64,000 nucleotides of DNA from Hydrogenophaga crocea (GCF_011388215.1 NZ_CP049989.1:2480001-2544000); one strand, 5' to 3'; positions 11,393 to 21,121 are shown, counted from the first letter of the stretch. The notes: generated by a model not told the origin, from the letters alone. A program made the numbers and translations.

Positions 11393-11989
11393 TCAGCCCG
11401 CCGCGAGCAGCCGCTCCACCGCGCGCGGGTAGATCAGGTGCTCCTGCGTGAGCACGCGCGCGGCCAGGGCCTCGGGCGTGTCGCCGGGCAGCACCGGCAC
11501 CACGGCCTGTTCCAGGTACTCGCCGTGGTCGAGCTCGGCGGTCACGCGGTGCACCGTGGCGCCCGCGAAGCGGCAACCCGTCTCGATCGCGCGCTGGTGC
11601 GTCTTCAGGCCCGGGAAGGCCGGCAGCAGGCTGGGGTGGATGTTGAGCAGCCGCCCCTCGTAGTGCCGCACGAAGCCCGGCGTGAGGATGCGCATGAAGC
11701 CCGCGAGCAGCACCAGCGCGGGCCGGTGGGCGTCGATCGCGGCCATCAGCGCGGCGTCGAAGGCCTCGCGGTCGGCGTGCTGCTGGTGGTCGACCACCGC
11801 GGTGGCCAGGCCCTGCTCGCGCGCCCAGGCCAGGCCGGCCGCGCCGGGCCGGTTGCTCACCACCGCCACCACACCGGCGCCGAAGCGCGCGGCCCAGCGC
11901 CCGTGGCGCGCGGCCTCCACCAGGGCGGCCATGTTCGAGCCACTGCCCGAAATGAGGATGACGATCGGACGGGCAAGCGGCGCAGGCAT
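11393..11989 (-). CDS. purN: Phosphoribosylglycinamide formyltransferase
   Basis: Purine synthesis enzyme that transfers a formyl group from 10-formyltetrahydrofolate to glycinamide ribonucleotide. The substrate loop is SGSGSNMAAL (residues about 13-22), and the catalytic segment NIHPSLLPAFPGLKTHQ with its Asn and His is followed by GATVHRVTAELDHG with the catalytic Asp. The ATG at 11989 gives 198 residues, the normal length for PurN. Convergent with the exporter gene and divergent from the acyl-CoA dehydrogenase operon. Confidence 0.95.
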   Translation of the reverse strand: MPAPLARPIVILISGSGSNMAALVEAARHGRWAARFGAGVVAVVSNRPGAAGLAWAREQGLATAVVDHQQHADREAFDAALMAAIDAHRPALVLLAGFMRILTPGFVRHYEGRLLNIHPSLLPAFPGLKTHQRAIETGCRFAGATVHRVTAELDHGEYLEQAVVPVLPGDTPEALAARVLTQEHLIYPRAVERLLAAG

Positions 11990-12055
11990 GGGCCGGGAGT
12001 GTAATGAGGCGGCCGACCGGAACACTCGGCTTGTCGCCGCCTGGACAGCCCAAAA

Positions 12056-12067
12056 ACGAACGGTCGT
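12056..12067. promoter_or_regulatory. Possible TetR-type operator upstream of the acyl-CoA dehydrogenase operon
   Basis: ACGAACGGTCGT is an imperfect dyad (outer ACGA/TCGT arms perfect, one mismatched inner pair) of the size bound by TetR-family repressors that often control acyl-CoA dehydrogenase genes. It lies 67 bases before the first start codon. No TetR gene is in the window, so this is a weak candidate. Confidence 0.25.
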
Positions 12068-12133
12068 GCGAAACTGATCCGGATTGCCCAACCCGCCGTC
12101 CCGCCGCAGCGCGGGCCTTGAAGGAGACACGAC

Positions 12134-13315
12134 ATGGACCTGGCTTTCACGCCGGAAGAACAGGCGTTTCGCGAACAGATCCGCACCTGGGTGCGCGACA
12201 ACCTGCCCGCCGACATCAGTCACAAGGTGCACAACGCGCTGCGCCTGTCGCGCGACGACATGCAGCGCTGGGCCAAGATCCTCGGCAAGAAGGGCTGGCT
12301 CGGTTATGGCTGGCCCAAGGAATTCGGCGGGCCGGGCTGGAACGCGGTGCAGAAGCACCTGTTCGAAGAGGAATGCGCGCTGGCCGGCGCGCCGCGCATC
12401 GTGCCCTTCGGCCCGGTGATGGTGGCGCCCGTGATCATGGCCTTCGGCAACAAGGCGCAGCAGGAGCGCTTCCTGCCCGGCATCGCCAGCGGCGAGGTCT
12501 GGTGGAGCCAGGGTTACAGCGAGCCCGGCTCGGGCTCCGACCTCGCCTCGCTCAAGACCCGCGCCGAGCGCAAGGGCGACAAGTACATCGTCAACGGCCA
12601 GAAGACCTGGACCACGCTGGGCCAGTACGGCGACTGGATGTTCAACCTCGTGCGCACCAGCACCGAAGGCAAGCCGCAGACCGGTATCTCCTTCCTGCTG
12701 CTCGACATGAAGTCCAAGGGCGTCACGGTGCGCCCGATCAAGCTGCTCGACGGCGAGTGCGAGGTCAACGAGGTCTTCTTCGACAACGTCGAGGTGCCGG
12801 CCGAGAACCTGATCGGCGAAGAGAACAAGGGCTGGACCTACGCCAAGCACCTGCTCAGCCACGAGCGCACCAACATCGCCGACGTCAACCGCGCCAAGCG
12901 CGAGCTCGAGCGCCTCAAGCGCATCGCCAAGACCGAGGGCGTGTGGGACGACGTCCGCTTCCGGGACCAGATCGCGCTGCTCGAGGTCGACATCGTGGCG
13001 CTCGAAATGCTGGTGCTGCGCGTGCTCTCGGCCGAGAAATCGGGCAAGAACTCGCTCGACATCGCGGGCCTGCTCAAGATCCGCGGCAGCGAGATCCAGC
13101 AGCGCTACAGCGAACTCATGATGCTGGCCGCCGGCCCCTACAGCCTGCCCTTCATCCACGAGGCCATGGAAGCCGGCTGGCAGGGCGACTTCCCGGGCGG
13201 CGTGCTGGCCAATGCGCCGCTCGCCTCGACCTACTTCAACATGCGCAAGACCACGATCTACGGCGGCTCCAACGAGGTGCAACGCAACATCGTGGCCCAG
13301 ACCGTGCTCGGCTGA
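12134..13315 (+). CDS. Acyl-CoA dehydrogenase, first of a pair
   Basis: FAD enzyme that oxidises an acyl-CoA to the enoyl-CoA. The 393 residues show the N-terminal helical domain, the middle beta domain (GYSEPGSGSDLASLKTRA, NGQKTWTT) and the C-terminal helical domain ending TIYGGSNEVQRNIVAQTVLG. The position where medium-chain enzymes carry the catalytic Glu (YEG) reads YGG here, as in long-chain and isovaleryl-type enzymes whose base lies elsewhere. GGAGA precedes the ATG. It forms an operon with a second dehydrogenase 16 bases downstream; such pairs often act on steroid or branched acyl-CoA substrates as heteromers, but the substrate is not known. Confidence 0.92.
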   Translation: MDLAFTPEEQAFREQIRTWVRDNLPADISHKVHNALRLSRDDMQRWAKILGKKGWLGYGWPKEFGGPGWNAVQKHLFEEECALAGAPRIVPFGPVMVAPVIMAFGNKAQQERFLPGIASGEVWWSQGYSEPGSGSDLASLKTRAERKGDKYIVNGQKTWTTLGQYGDWMFNLVRTSTEGKPQTGISFLLLDMKSKGVTVRPIKLLDGECEVNEVFFDNVEVPAENLIGEENKGWTYAKHLLSHERTNIADVNRAKRELERLKRIAKTEGVWDDVRFRDQIALLEVDIVALEMLVLRVLSAEKSGKNSLDIAGLLKIRGSEIQQRYSELMMLAAGPYSLPFIHEAMEAGWQGDFPGGVLANAPLASTYFNMRKTTIYGGSNEVQRNIVAQTVLG

Positions 13316-13331
13316 CCAGGAGACGAACAAC

Positions 13332-14447
13332 ATGGACTTCGATTTTTCCGACGACCAGATCGCCCTGCGCGACGCCGTGCAGAAGTGGGTGGAAAAGGGC
13401 TACGGTTTCGAGCGCCGCCGTGCCATCGTGGCCGCGGGCGGCTTCGACCGCGGCGCCTACGGCGAACTCGCCGAGCTGGGCCTGGCCGGCCTCTACGTGG
13501 ACGAGGCCCACGGCGGCCTGGGCATGGGCCCGGTGGAGGCCATGGTGGTGATGGAAGAACTGGGCCGCGGCATGGTGCTCGAGCCGCTGGCGCAGACGCT
13601 GATCACCAGCGGCGTGATCGGGGCCTACGGCGCCGACGATGTGAAAGCCGCCTGGCTTCACAGGATCGCGGGCGGCGAGGCCCTGGTGGTGCTGGCCCAC
13701 CAGGAGCGCGGCGCGCGCTACCGGCTCGACCGCGTGGCCGCCACCGCGAGCAGCACGGGCAGCGCCTGGAGCGTGACGGGCCACAAGCACCTGGTGCCCG
13801 CGGCCGACCAGGCCCAGGCCTTCCTGGTGCCGGCCGTGGCCAACGGCAAGACCGCCCTGTTCCTGGTGGAAGCCGGCGCCAGCGGCGTGCGCACCACGGG
13901 CCATCCCACGCAGGACGGCGCGCGCGCGGGCGACCTGGTGCTGGACAAGGCCCCCGCGGTGCTCGTGAGCGCCAACGGCCAGGCCGCGCTCGAACACGCG
14001 GTGGACATCGGCATCGCCGCCACCTGCGCCGAGGCCGTGGGCCTGATGGACGCGACCCTGGCGATCACCGCCGACTACCTGAACACGCGCAAGCAGTTCG
14101 GCGTGCCGATCGCGAGCTTCCAGGCCCTGCGCCACCGCGCGGCCGACATGAAGATGCAGCTCGAACTCGCGCGCTCCATGAGCTACTACGCGAGCCTCAA
14201 GCTCAACGCGCCGGCCGACGAGCGCCGTGCCGCGATGGCGCGCGCCAAGGTGCAGCTCGGCCAGTCCATGCGCTTCGTGGGTCAGCAGGCGGTGCAACTG
14301 CACGGCGGCATCGGCGTGACCGACGAGTACATCGTGAGCCACTGCTTCAAGCGGCTCACCCAAATGGAAATGACGTTCGGCGACACCCTGCACCACCTGG
14401 GCGAGGTCTCGGCCCGCATGCAGGACACCGCGGGCGTGTTCGCCTGA
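13332..14447 (+). CDS. Acyl-CoA dehydrogenase, second of a pair
   Basis: A 371-residue dehydrogenase homologue, less canonical than its neighbour. It keeps the three-domain layout (MDFDFSDDQIALRDAVQKW at the start, LVLDKAPAVLV in the middle, YLNTRKQFGVPIASFQALRH and QLHGGIGVTDEYIVSH in the C-terminal domain). The middle-domain flavin-binding stretch is poorly kept and no YxG glutamate is seen at the C-terminus. This fits the alpha/beta heteromeric dehydrogenases in which one chain carries the base. Start ATG 13332 has AGGAGA nine bases upstream. It overlaps the next gene by one base. Confidence 0.88.
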   Translation: MDFDFSDDQIALRDAVQKWVEKGYGFERRRAIVAAGGFDRGAYGELAELGLAGLYVDEAHGGLGMGPVEAMVVMEELGRGMVLEPLAQTLITSGVIGAYGADDVKAAWLHRIAGGEALVVLAHQERGARYRLDRVAATASSTGSAWSVTGHKHLVPAADQAQAFLVPAVANGKTALFLVEAGASGVRTTGHPTQDGARAGDLVLDKAPAVLVSANGQAALEHAVDIGIAATCAEAVGLMDATLAITADYLNTRKQFGVPIASFQALRHRAADMKMQLELARSMSYYASLKLNAPADERRAAMARAKVQLGQSMRFVGQQAVQLHGGIGVTDEYIVSHCFKRLTQMEMTFGDTLHHLGEVSARMQDTAGVFA

Positions 14448-15820
14448 TGCAGCGCCGCCTCGCCCTCTCGCTGCTCGCCAGCGCCGCCCTGCTCGGCGCC
14501 TGCGCGCACCCGCCCGCGGGCACCGATCGGCCACCCGTGGTCTTCGTGCACGGCAACGGCGATTCGGCCTCGATCTGGCAGACCACCGTGTGGCGCTTCG
14601 AGTCCAACGGCTGGCCGCGCGAGCGGCTGCACGCCATCGACCTGCCCTACCCGCTGGCGCGCGACGACGACGCCAAGCCCCAGCCCGGGCGCAGCTCCAC
14701 CGCCGAGCACATGGCCTTCCTGAAGGCCGAGGTCGAGCGCGTGCTGCAGCGCACCGGCGCGAAGCAGGTGGTGCTGGTGGCCAATTCGCGCGGCGGCTAT
14801 GCGGTGCGCAACTACGTTCAGAACGGCGGCGGGGCGGCCACGGTGAGCCACGCCGTCCTGGGCGGCACGCCCAACCACGGCGTGTGGGCCATCCCGGGCT
14901 TTCGCGAAGGCAACGAGTTCTCGGGCACCGGCCCCTTCCTGCGCGCGCTCAACGCGCCCAAGAATGCCGCGGGCGACGAGGTGAGCGGGCCGGTGCAGTG
15001 GCTGACCCTCCGCTCGGACAACAACGACAAGTTCGCCCAGCCCGACGGCCTGTGGATCGGCGCCCGTGGCACGGCCACGAACGTGGGCTTCGACGGCCCC
15101 GCGCTCAAGGGCGCGACCAACGTGGTGCTGCCGCGCGTGGACCACCGCGAGACCTCGTTCTCGCCCGCCGCCTTCGAGGCCACCTACCGCTTCATCACCG
15201 GCCGCGCGCCGCAGACCACCGAGGCGGTGGCGGCGGGGCCGGTGGTGCTCGACGGACACCTCACCGGCCTGGGCCTCACGCCCACCGATCCGGCCTCGGG
15301 CAACTACGCCAACAACCTGCCGCTGCCCGGCGCGCAGATCGAGGTGTACGCGGTCGACCCCGCCACGGGCGAGCGCCGCGGCGCCGCGCTGCACCGCAAG
15401 ACCGTGGGCGCCGACGGCCGCTGGGGCCCGTTCACCGCGCCCGCGGGCACGCCGCTGGAGTTCGTGCTCAGTGCCGCGGGCTACGCCACCACGCACATCT
15501 ACCGCAGCCCGTTCCCGCGCAGCAGTGCGCTGATCCACCTGCGCGCCGAGCGCCTGGCCGACGCCGACAAGACCGCGGCCTCGGTGCTCACGCTCACCCG
15601 GCCGCGCGGCTACTTCGACCTCGCGCGCGACCGCATGGCGCTGGACGGCCGGCCGCTGCCGGGCGTGGGACCGGGCGGCGCGGGGGTGTCGAGCGCCAAG
15701 CTCGTGTTGCGCGAGACCGGCGTGCGCGCCGTGACGGCCGAATTCAATGGCGAGCGGCTGGTCGGTCGCAGCTGGCCAGCGGCCGAGAACCGCGTGGTGG
15801 TGCTGGAACTGACGAACTGA
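14447..15820 (+). CDS. Lipoprotein alpha/beta hydrolase (esterase/lipase-like)
   Basis: A 457-residue exported hydrolase. The N-terminus has a lipoprotein signal (LALSLLASAALLGAC, Cys near residue 20). The alpha/beta fold begins PPVVFVHGNGDSASIWQ, and the nucleophile elbow is likely VANSRGGYA near residue 110; PhaZ7/Lipase-2-type enzymes look similar. A second part from about 265 (GHLTGLGLTPTDPASGNYAN, PLPGAQIEVYAVDP) looks like a beta-sandwich extension. The ATG overlaps the previous stop (TGATG), so it is translationally coupled to the dehydrogenases. It could release a lipid or polyester substrate for that pathway; the substrate is unproven. Confidence 0.75.
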   Translation: MQRRLALSLLASAALLGACAHPPAGTDRPPVVFVHGNGDSASIWQTTVWRFESNGWPRERLHAIDLPYPLARDDDAKPQPGRSSTAEHMAFLKAEVERVLQRTGAKQVVLVANSRGGYAVRNYVQNGGGAATVSHAVLGGTPNHGVWAIPGFREGNEFSGTGPFLRALNAPKNAAGDEVSGPVQWLTLRSDNNDKFAQPDGLWIGARGTATNVGFDGPALKGATNVVLPRVDHRETSFSPAAFEATYRFITGRAPQTTEAVAAGPVVLDGHLTGLGLTPTDPASGNYANNLPLPGAQIEVYAVDPATGERRGAALHRKTVGADGRWGPFTAPAGTPLEFVLSAAGYATTHIYRSPFPRSSALIHLRAERLADADKTAASVLTLTRPRGYFDLARDRMALDGRPLPGVGPGGAGVSSAKLVLRETGVRAVTAEFNGERLVGRSWPAAENRVVVLELTN

Positions 15821-15841
15821 GCCGCCCGGCGCCGCAAGGCG

Positions 15842-16399
15842 CTAGGCGTGCAGCCGCGAGCTCTTGGGCAGGTGGGCCATCAGGAACTCCATCTGGTCCG
15901 CCAGGATGCGGCGGTTGCGCAGGATGAAGTCCTCCCACAGGCTGGGCACATACGGTGCGTACAGCAGCGGCATGTGGGCCTGCTCGGGCGTCTTGTTGCC
16001 CTTGCGGTGGTTGCACGACTTGCAGGCCGTGACCACGTTCATCCACAGGTCGCGCCCGTTCTGCGCCAGCGGCACGATGTGCTCGCGCGTGAGCTCGTCT
16101 TCGTGGAAGTGGTCGCCGCAGTAGGCGCAGACGTTGCGGTCGCGCGCGAACAGCTTCTGGTTGGTGAGCGTGGGCCGCAGGTCGAAGGGGTTGATGCGTG
16201 GCACGCCGTGGGTGCCGATGATGGAGTTGATCCGCACGATCGACTGCCGGCCCGTGATGGCGTTGTGCCCACCGTGGAAGACCGCGATCTCGGCGCCCAT
16301 TTCCCAGCGCACCTCGTCGGCCGCGTAGTGCAACACGGCTTCCTCGAGGCTGATCCAGGACTGCGGCAGTCCCTGGGCGGAGAGCTTCAAGACCTTCAA
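15842..16399 (-). CDS. Stand-alone HNH endonuclease domain protein
   Basis: A 185-residue protein with an HNH nuclease core: FARDRNVCAYCGDHF (first zinc Cys pair), then LTREHIVPLAQNGRDLWMN (the H and N), then ACKSCNHRKGNKTP (second Cys pair and last H). An N-terminal domain of about 75 residues is conserved-looking but of unknown role. I prefer the TTG at 16399 (MKVLKLSAQG) because AAGGAG lies six bases upstream; a GTG at 16414 would add five residues. No methylase, phage or restriction partner lies nearby. Function is unknown; DNA repair or a housekeeping nuclease is possible. Confidence 0.85.
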   Translation of the reverse strand: MKVLKLSAQGLPQSWISLEEAVLHYAADEVRWEMGAEIAVFHGGHNAITGRQSIVRINSIIGTHGVPRINPFDLRPTLTNQKLFARDRNVCAYCGDHFHEDELTREHIVPLAQNGRDLWMNVVTACKSCNHRKGNKTPEQAHMPLLYAPYVPSLWEDFILRNRRILADQMEFLMAHLPKSSRLHA

Positions 16400-16565
16400 A
16401 ACGGGCTCCTTCACACGGTCGAGACACTGGAAGAACCCGGTACCGCACGGTCACATGGACCCGGCCCCGGGGCCTGCGTTTTCGTGTGCCAATATAACAA
16501 CCTTCCACGGCTCTTTTGCGTCCATGCGGGACATGCCCCCGCGATGTGACACACCACCCCGCCCC

Positions 16566-17630
16566 ATGCAGATCCTCCGCGGTCCCTGGACCCGCTCCCA
16601 CGGCACGCCCGGCGCCCTGCGCGGCTGCGCGCTGACCATCGGCAACTTCGACGGCGTGCACCGCGGCCACCAGGCCATGCTGGCGCTGCTGCAGAACGAG
16701 GCCCGCCACCGCGGCGTGCCCAGCTGCGTGATGACCTTCGAGCCGCACCCGCGCGACTATTTCGCCGCGCTGCACCGCAAGCCCGAACTCGCGCCGGCGC
16801 GCATCGCCACCCTACGCGACAAGCTCGAAGAGCTGCAGCGTTGCGGCGTCGACCGCTGCGTGATCCTGCCCTTCAACCACCGCCTGGCGAGCCAGACCGC
16901 GCAGTCCTTCATCGAGGACACCCTGGTGCGCGACCTGGGCGTGAAGTACGTGCTGGTGGGCGACGATTTCCGCTTCGGCGCGCAGCGCGCGGGCGACTAC
17001 GCCATGCTCGATGCCGCCGGTGCGCGCCTGGGCTTCGACGTGGCGCGCATGCAGAGCTACGAGGTGCACGGCCTGCGCGTGTCCAGCTCGGCGGTGCGCG
17101 AGGCCCTCGCCGAAGGCCGCATGGACGACGCCGCCGCCCTGCTCGGTCGCCCCTACGCCATCAGCGGCCACGTGGTGCACGGGCGCAAGCTGGGCCGCCA
17201 GCTCGCCGAATCCGCCCCGGGCCGGGGCGACGGCTTTCGCACCCTCAACCTGCGCTTTGCGCACTGGAAACCCGCGGCCAGCGGCATCTTCGCCGTGCAG
17301 GTGCACGGGCTCTGGCCGGAGCCCCTGGCCGGCGTGGCCAACCTGGGCGTGCGGCCCTCGCTCGACCCCGACGACGTCAACGGCGGCCGGGTGCTGCTCG
17401 AGACCCACTGCCTGGATTGGCCCGCGGGCCTGGCCGAGCGCCTGCCCGGCGGGGAGGCCTACGGTAAAATCGTGCGCGTGGAACTGCTGCACAAACTGCA
17501 CGACGAGCTGAAGTACGACAGCCTCGACGCCCTCACGCAGGGCATCGCCAAGGACGTCGCCGACGCGCGTGCGTTCTTCGAGGCCATGCACGGCCGCACC
17601 CACCGGCAGACCACCCGCGACCGAATTTGA
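16566..17630 (+). CDS. ribF: Bifunctional riboflavin kinase / FAD synthetase
   Basis: Makes FMN from riboflavin and FAD from FMN. The 354 residues have the N-terminal nucleotidyltransferase domain (TIGNFDGVHRGHQAML, about 23-38; later VGDDFRFGAQRAGD) and the C-terminal flavokinase domain (GRPYAISGHVVHGRKLGRQL near 200, then VANLGVRPSL and HCLDW). The ATG at 16566 gives the conserved N-terminus; longer in-frame starts upstream are not supported. A -10-like TATAAC lies at 16493-16498. No FMN riboswitch was seen. It precedes ileS and lspA, the common proteobacterial order ribF-ileS-lspA. Confidence 0.96.
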   Translation: MQILRGPWTRSHGTPGALRGCALTIGNFDGVHRGHQAMLALLQNEARHRGVPSCVMTFEPHPRDYFAALHRKPELAPARIATLRDKLEELQRCGVDRCVILPFNHRLASQTAQSFIEDTLVRDLGVKYVLVGDDFRFGAQRAGDYAMLDAAGARLGFDVARMQSYEVHGLRVSSSAVREALAEGRMDDAAALLGRPYAISGHVVHGRKLGRQLAESAPGRGDGFRTLNLRFAHWKPAASGIFAVQVHGLWPEPLAGVANLGVRPSLDPDDVNGGRVLLETHCLDWPAGLAERLPGGEAYGKIVRVELLHKLHDELKYDSLDALTQGIAKDVADARAFFEAMHGRTHRQTTRDRI

Positions 17631-17654
17631 CGGGCCCAGGCCCCGCTCGCTGCC

Positions 17655-17730
17655 CTTCGACAAGCTCAGGGCGAACGGCTGCTGAACCTCTCGCACATCC
17701 GCTCCCCCGCTCGGGCTGAGCTTGTCGAAG
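17655..17730. repeat. Intergenic inverted repeat with TTCGACAAGCTCAG core
   Basis: CTTCGACAAGCTCA (17655-17668) and its exact reverse complement TGAGCTTGTCGAAG (17717-17730) frame 48 bases between ribF and ileS. This core is a very common intergenic palindromic repeat of betaproteobacterial genomes. The outer parts (AGGGCGAACGG after the left arm, GCTCGGGC before the right arm) are also typical. It occupies most of the ribF-ileS gap. Confidence 0.85.
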
Positions 17731-17747
17731 CCAACACGCGAAACACC

Positions 17748-20603
17748 ATGTCCGAGAACAAGAACGCCTACCCCGTCAACCTGCTCGACACCCCCTTCCC
17801 CATGCGCGGCGACCTGCCCAAGCGCGAGCCGGGCTGGGTCAGGCAGTGGAACGACGAGGGCCTGTACCAGCGCCTGCGCGACGCCCGCCGCGGCGCGCCC
17901 CTGTTCGTGCTGCACGACGGCCCGCCCTACGCCAACGGCCAGATCCACATGGGCCACGCGGTGAACAAGGTGCTCAAGGACATGATCGTCAAGAGCCGCC
18001 AGCTCGCCGGCTTCGACGCGCAGTACATCCCGGGCTGGGACTGCCACGGCCTGCCGATCGAGAACGCGATCGAGAAGAAGCACGGCCGCCACCTGAGCCG
18101 CGACGACATGCAGGCCAAGAGCCGCGCCTACGCCACCGAGCAGATCGACCAGCAGCGCAACGACTTCAAGCGCCTGGGCATCCTCGGCGACTGGGAGCGC
18201 CCCTACCTCACCATGGCGCCCGCCAACGAAGCCGGCGAGATCCGCGCCTTCAAGCGCGTGATCGAGCGCGGCTTCGTCTACCGCGGCCTGAAGCCCGTGT
18301 ACTGGTGCTTCGATTGCGGCAGCTCGCTCGCCGAGTTCGAGATCGAGTACGCGGACAAGCAGAGCGACACGCTCGACGTGGCCTTCGAGACCGACGACGC
18401 CGCCCGGCTCGCCGCCGCCTTCGGCCTGCCCGCCCTGCCCGCGGGCAAGACCGGCTTCGCCGTGATCTGGACCACCACCGCGTGGACCATTCCCGCCAAC
18501 CAGGCGCTCAACGCCCACCCCGAGCTGGTGTATGCCCTGGTCGACACGCCCAAGGGCTGCCTGGTGCTGGCCGAATCGCTGGTCGAGAAATGCCTGGAGC
18601 GCTTCGGCCTCGAGGGCACGGTGATCGCCACCGCCCAAGGCGAGCGCCTGGGCGGCCTGAACTTCCGACACCCGCTCTACGACGCCGACGCCGGCTACCG
18701 CCGCCTCTCGCCCGTGTTCCTGGCCGAGTACGTGAGCGACAGCGACGGCACCGGCCTCGTGCACTCCTCGCCCGCCTACGGCCTGGACGACTTCAACTCC
18801 TGCATCGCCAACGGTTTCACGGTCGACACCATCCTCAACCCGGTGCAGGGCAACGGCGTGTACGCGGCCGACTTCCCGCTGTTCGGCGGCCAGCACATCT
18901 GGAAAGCCGTGCCGGTGATCATCGCCGCGCTCAAGGCCGCGGGCCGGCTCATGAGCACCGTGGGCATCACCCACAGCTACCCGCACTGCTGGCGCCACAA
19001 GACGCCCGTGATCTACCGCGCCGCCGCGCAGTGGTTCGTGCGCATGGATGAGGGCGAAGGCGTGTTCACGAAAGACAAGGCGCCCAAGACCCTGCGCCAG
19101 CTCGCGCTCGACGCCATCGACCACACCGGCTTCTACCCCGAGAACGGCCGCGCCCGCCTGCGCGACATGATCGCCAACCGGCCCGACTGGTGCATCTCGC
19201 GCCAGCGCAGCTGGGGCGTGCCGATCCCGTTCTTCCTGCACAAGGCCACGGGCGAGCTGCACCCGCGCACCATGGAGATCCTCGACCAGGCCGCCGACAT
19301 CGTCGAGAAGGGCGGCATCGAGGCCTGGAGCCGCGTGACCGCCGAGGAAATCCTGGGCGCAGCCGACGCCCCGCACTACGACAAGAGCAGCGACATCCTC
19401 GAGGTCTGGTTCGACTCGGGCTCGACCTTCTCGCACGTGCTGCGCGGCAGCCACGCGCACGCCTACCCCAACGGCGCCTTCCATTCGCAAGGCCCCGAGG
19501 CCGACCTGTACCTCGAAGGCCACGACCAGCACCGCGGCTGGTTCCACAGCTCGCTGCTGCTGGGCTGCGCGCTGTTCGACCGCGCGCCCTACCGCGGCCT
19601 GCTCACGCACGGCTTCACGGTCGACAGCCAGGGCCGCAAAATGAGCAAGTCGCTCGGCAACGGCATCGACCCGCAGGAGGTGACCAAGAAGCTGGGCGCC
19701 GAGATCATCCGCCTGTGGGTGGCCGCGAGCGACTACTCGGGCGACATCGCGGGCGACGACAAGATCCTCGCGCGCGTGGTCGACGCCTACCGCCGCATCC
19801 GCAACACGCTGCGCTTCCTGCTCGCCAACCTGAGCGACTTCGACGCCGCGAAAGACGCGCTGCCGCTGGGCGAGCTGCTCGAGATCGACCGCTGGGCCCT
19901 GGCGCGCACCGCGCAGTTCCAGGCCGAGGTCACGGCCCACTACGACCGCTACGAGTTCCACCCCGTGGTCGCCAAGCTGCAGGTGTTCTGCTCCGAAGAC
20001 CTGGGCGCGTTCTACCTCGACGTGCTCAAGGACCGGCTCTACACCAGCGCCCCCGCCAGCCGCGCGCGCCGCAGCGCACAGACCGCGCTGCACCACATCG
20101 CCCACGCCATGCTGCGCTGGATGGCGCCCTTCATGAGCTTCACCGCCGAAGAGGCCTGGCCCATCCTCGCGGGCGCGAAGAACCAGGGCTCGATCTTCTT
20201 CGAGACCTGGGCCGACCTGCCGCCCGCCGAAGAGGGCCTGCTCGCCAAGTGGGCGCGCATCTGCGAGATCCGCGACCTCGCGAACAAGGAGATCGAGGCC
20301 GTGCGCACGCAGGGCGCGGTCGGCTCCTCGCTGCAGGCGCTGCTCACCATCACCGCGCCCGCCGACGACGCCGCGCTGCTGCGCTCGCTCGGCGACGACC
20401 TGCGCTTCGTCACCATCACCTCGGCCGCGCGCGTGATCGACGGCGACGCGCTCGCGATCGCGGTCACGCCGGCCACGGCCGCCAAGTGCGAGCGCTGCTG
20501 GCACTACCGCGACGACGTCGGCCACGACGCCGCCCACCCCACGCTCTGCGGCCGCTGCACCAGCAACCTGTTCGGCGCGGGCGAGTCGCGCTCGGTGGCC
20601 TGA
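17748..20603 (+). CDS. ileS: Isoleucine-tRNA ligase
   Basis: Charges tRNA-Ile and edits mischarged valine. The 951 residues have the class I HIGH motif as HMGH (67-70), KMSKS at 631-635 (followed by LGNGI), the editing domain with [13 protein letters not shown], and a C-terminal zinc-binding tail ([16 protein letters not shown]). Length and motifs are those of bacterial type 1 IleRS. The stop overlaps the lspA start by one base. Confidence 0.98.
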   Translation: MSENKNAYPVNLLDTPFPMRGDLPKREPGWVRQWNDEGLYQRLRDARRGAPLFVLHDGPPYANGQIHMGHAVNKVLKDMIVKSRQLAGFDAQYIPGWDCHGLPIENAIEKKHGRHLSRDDMQAKSRAYATEQIDQQRNDFKRLGILGDWERPYLTMAPANEAGEIRAFKRVIERGFVYRGLKPVYWCFDCGSSLAEFEIEYADKQSDTLDVAFETDDAARLAAAFGLPALPAGKTGFAVIWTTTAWTIPANQALNAHPELVYALVDTPKGCLVLAESLVEKCLERFGLEGTVIATAQGERLGGLNFRHPLYDADAGYRRLSPVFLAEYVSDSDGTGLVHSSPAYGLDDFNSCIANGFTVDTILNPVQGNGVYAADFPLFGGQHIWKAVPVIIAALKAAGRLMSTVGITHSYPHCWRHKTPVIYRAAAQWFVRMDEGEGVFTKDKAPKTLRQLALDAIDHTGFYPENGRARLRDMIANRPDWCISRQRSWGVPIPFFLHKATGELHPRTMEILDQAADIVEKGGIEAWSRVTAEEILGAADAPHYDKSSDILEVWFDSGSTFSHVLRGSHAHAYPNGAFHSQGPEADLYLEGHDQHRGWFHSSLLLGCALFDRAPYRGLLTHGFTVDSQGRKMSKSLGNGIDPQEVTKKLGAEIIRLWVAASDYSGDIAGDDKILARVVDAYRRIRNTLRFLLANLSDFDAAKDALPLGELLEIDRWALARTAQFQAEVTAHYDRYEFHPVVAKLQVFCSEDLGAFYLDVLKDRLYTSAPASRARRSAQTALHHIAHAMLRWMAPFMSFTAEEAWPILAGAKNQGSIFFETWADLPPAEEGLLAKWARICEIRDLANKEIEAVRTQGAVGSSLQALLTITAPADDAALLRSLGDDLRFVTITSAARVIDGDALAIAVTPATAAKCERCWHYRDDVGHDAAHPTLCGRCTSNLFGAGESRSVA

Positions 20604-21121
20604 TGGCGCGCGCGGGCTGGCGCGAGATCGCGCCCTGGCTGGGCCTGGCCGCGCTGGTGTTCGCGCTCGACGTGGTCACCAAGTGGCTGATCCTGCTCAA
20701 CTTCCAGCTCGGCGACAGCGTCACGGTCACGTCCTTCTTCAACCTGGTGCGGGTGCACAACCCGGGCGCGGCGTTCTCGTTCCTCGCGGGCGCGGGCGGC
20801 TGGCAGCGTTGGTTCTTCACCGCCATCGGCGTCGGCGCGTCGGTCTTCATCGTGTGGATGCTGCGCGCCCACCCGGGCCAGAAGCTGTTCGCCTTCGCGC
20901 TCGCCAGCATCATGGGCGGGGCGCTGGGCAACGTGGTCGACCGCCTGGTGCACGGCCACGTGATCGACTGGCTCGACTTCCACTGGCGCTTCCTCGAAGG
21001 CCTGTTTCCGGGCGGGCACTTCCCCTCGTTCAATCTGGCCGATACATTCATCTCCCTCGGCGCCGCCTGCCTGATCCTCGACGAGGTGCTGCGCATGCGG
21101 CGCGCCCGGCGCGCGGCCTGA
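20603..21121 (+). CDS. lspA: Lipoprotein signal peptidase
   Basis: Inner-membrane aspartyl protease that cleaves signal peptides of prolipoproteins after lipid attachment. The 172 residues have four membrane helices and the conserved blocks [37 protein letters not shown] and [14 protein letters not shown], which carry the two catalytic aspartates (VVDR and LADT). Translationally coupled to ileS (TGATG overlap). Confidence 0.97.
   Translation: MARAGWREIAPWLGLAALVFALDVVTKWLILLNFQLGDSVTVTSFFNLVRVHNPGAAFSFLAGAGGWQRWFFTAIGVGASVFIVWMLRAHPGQKLFAFALASIMGGALGNVVDRLVHGHVIDWLDFHWRFLEGLFPGGHFPSFNLADTFISLGAACLILDEVLRMRRARRAA

Noticed and set aside
15842..16399. HNH protein as part of a restriction or CRISPR system
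   Set aside because: No methyltransferase, Cas protein or repeat array is present nearby.
16812..20537. Minus-strand open frame of about 1240 codons across ribF and ileS
   Set aside because: An antisense shadow of two well-supported genes; it even translates the intergenic repeat into the well-known false peptide FALSLSKG.
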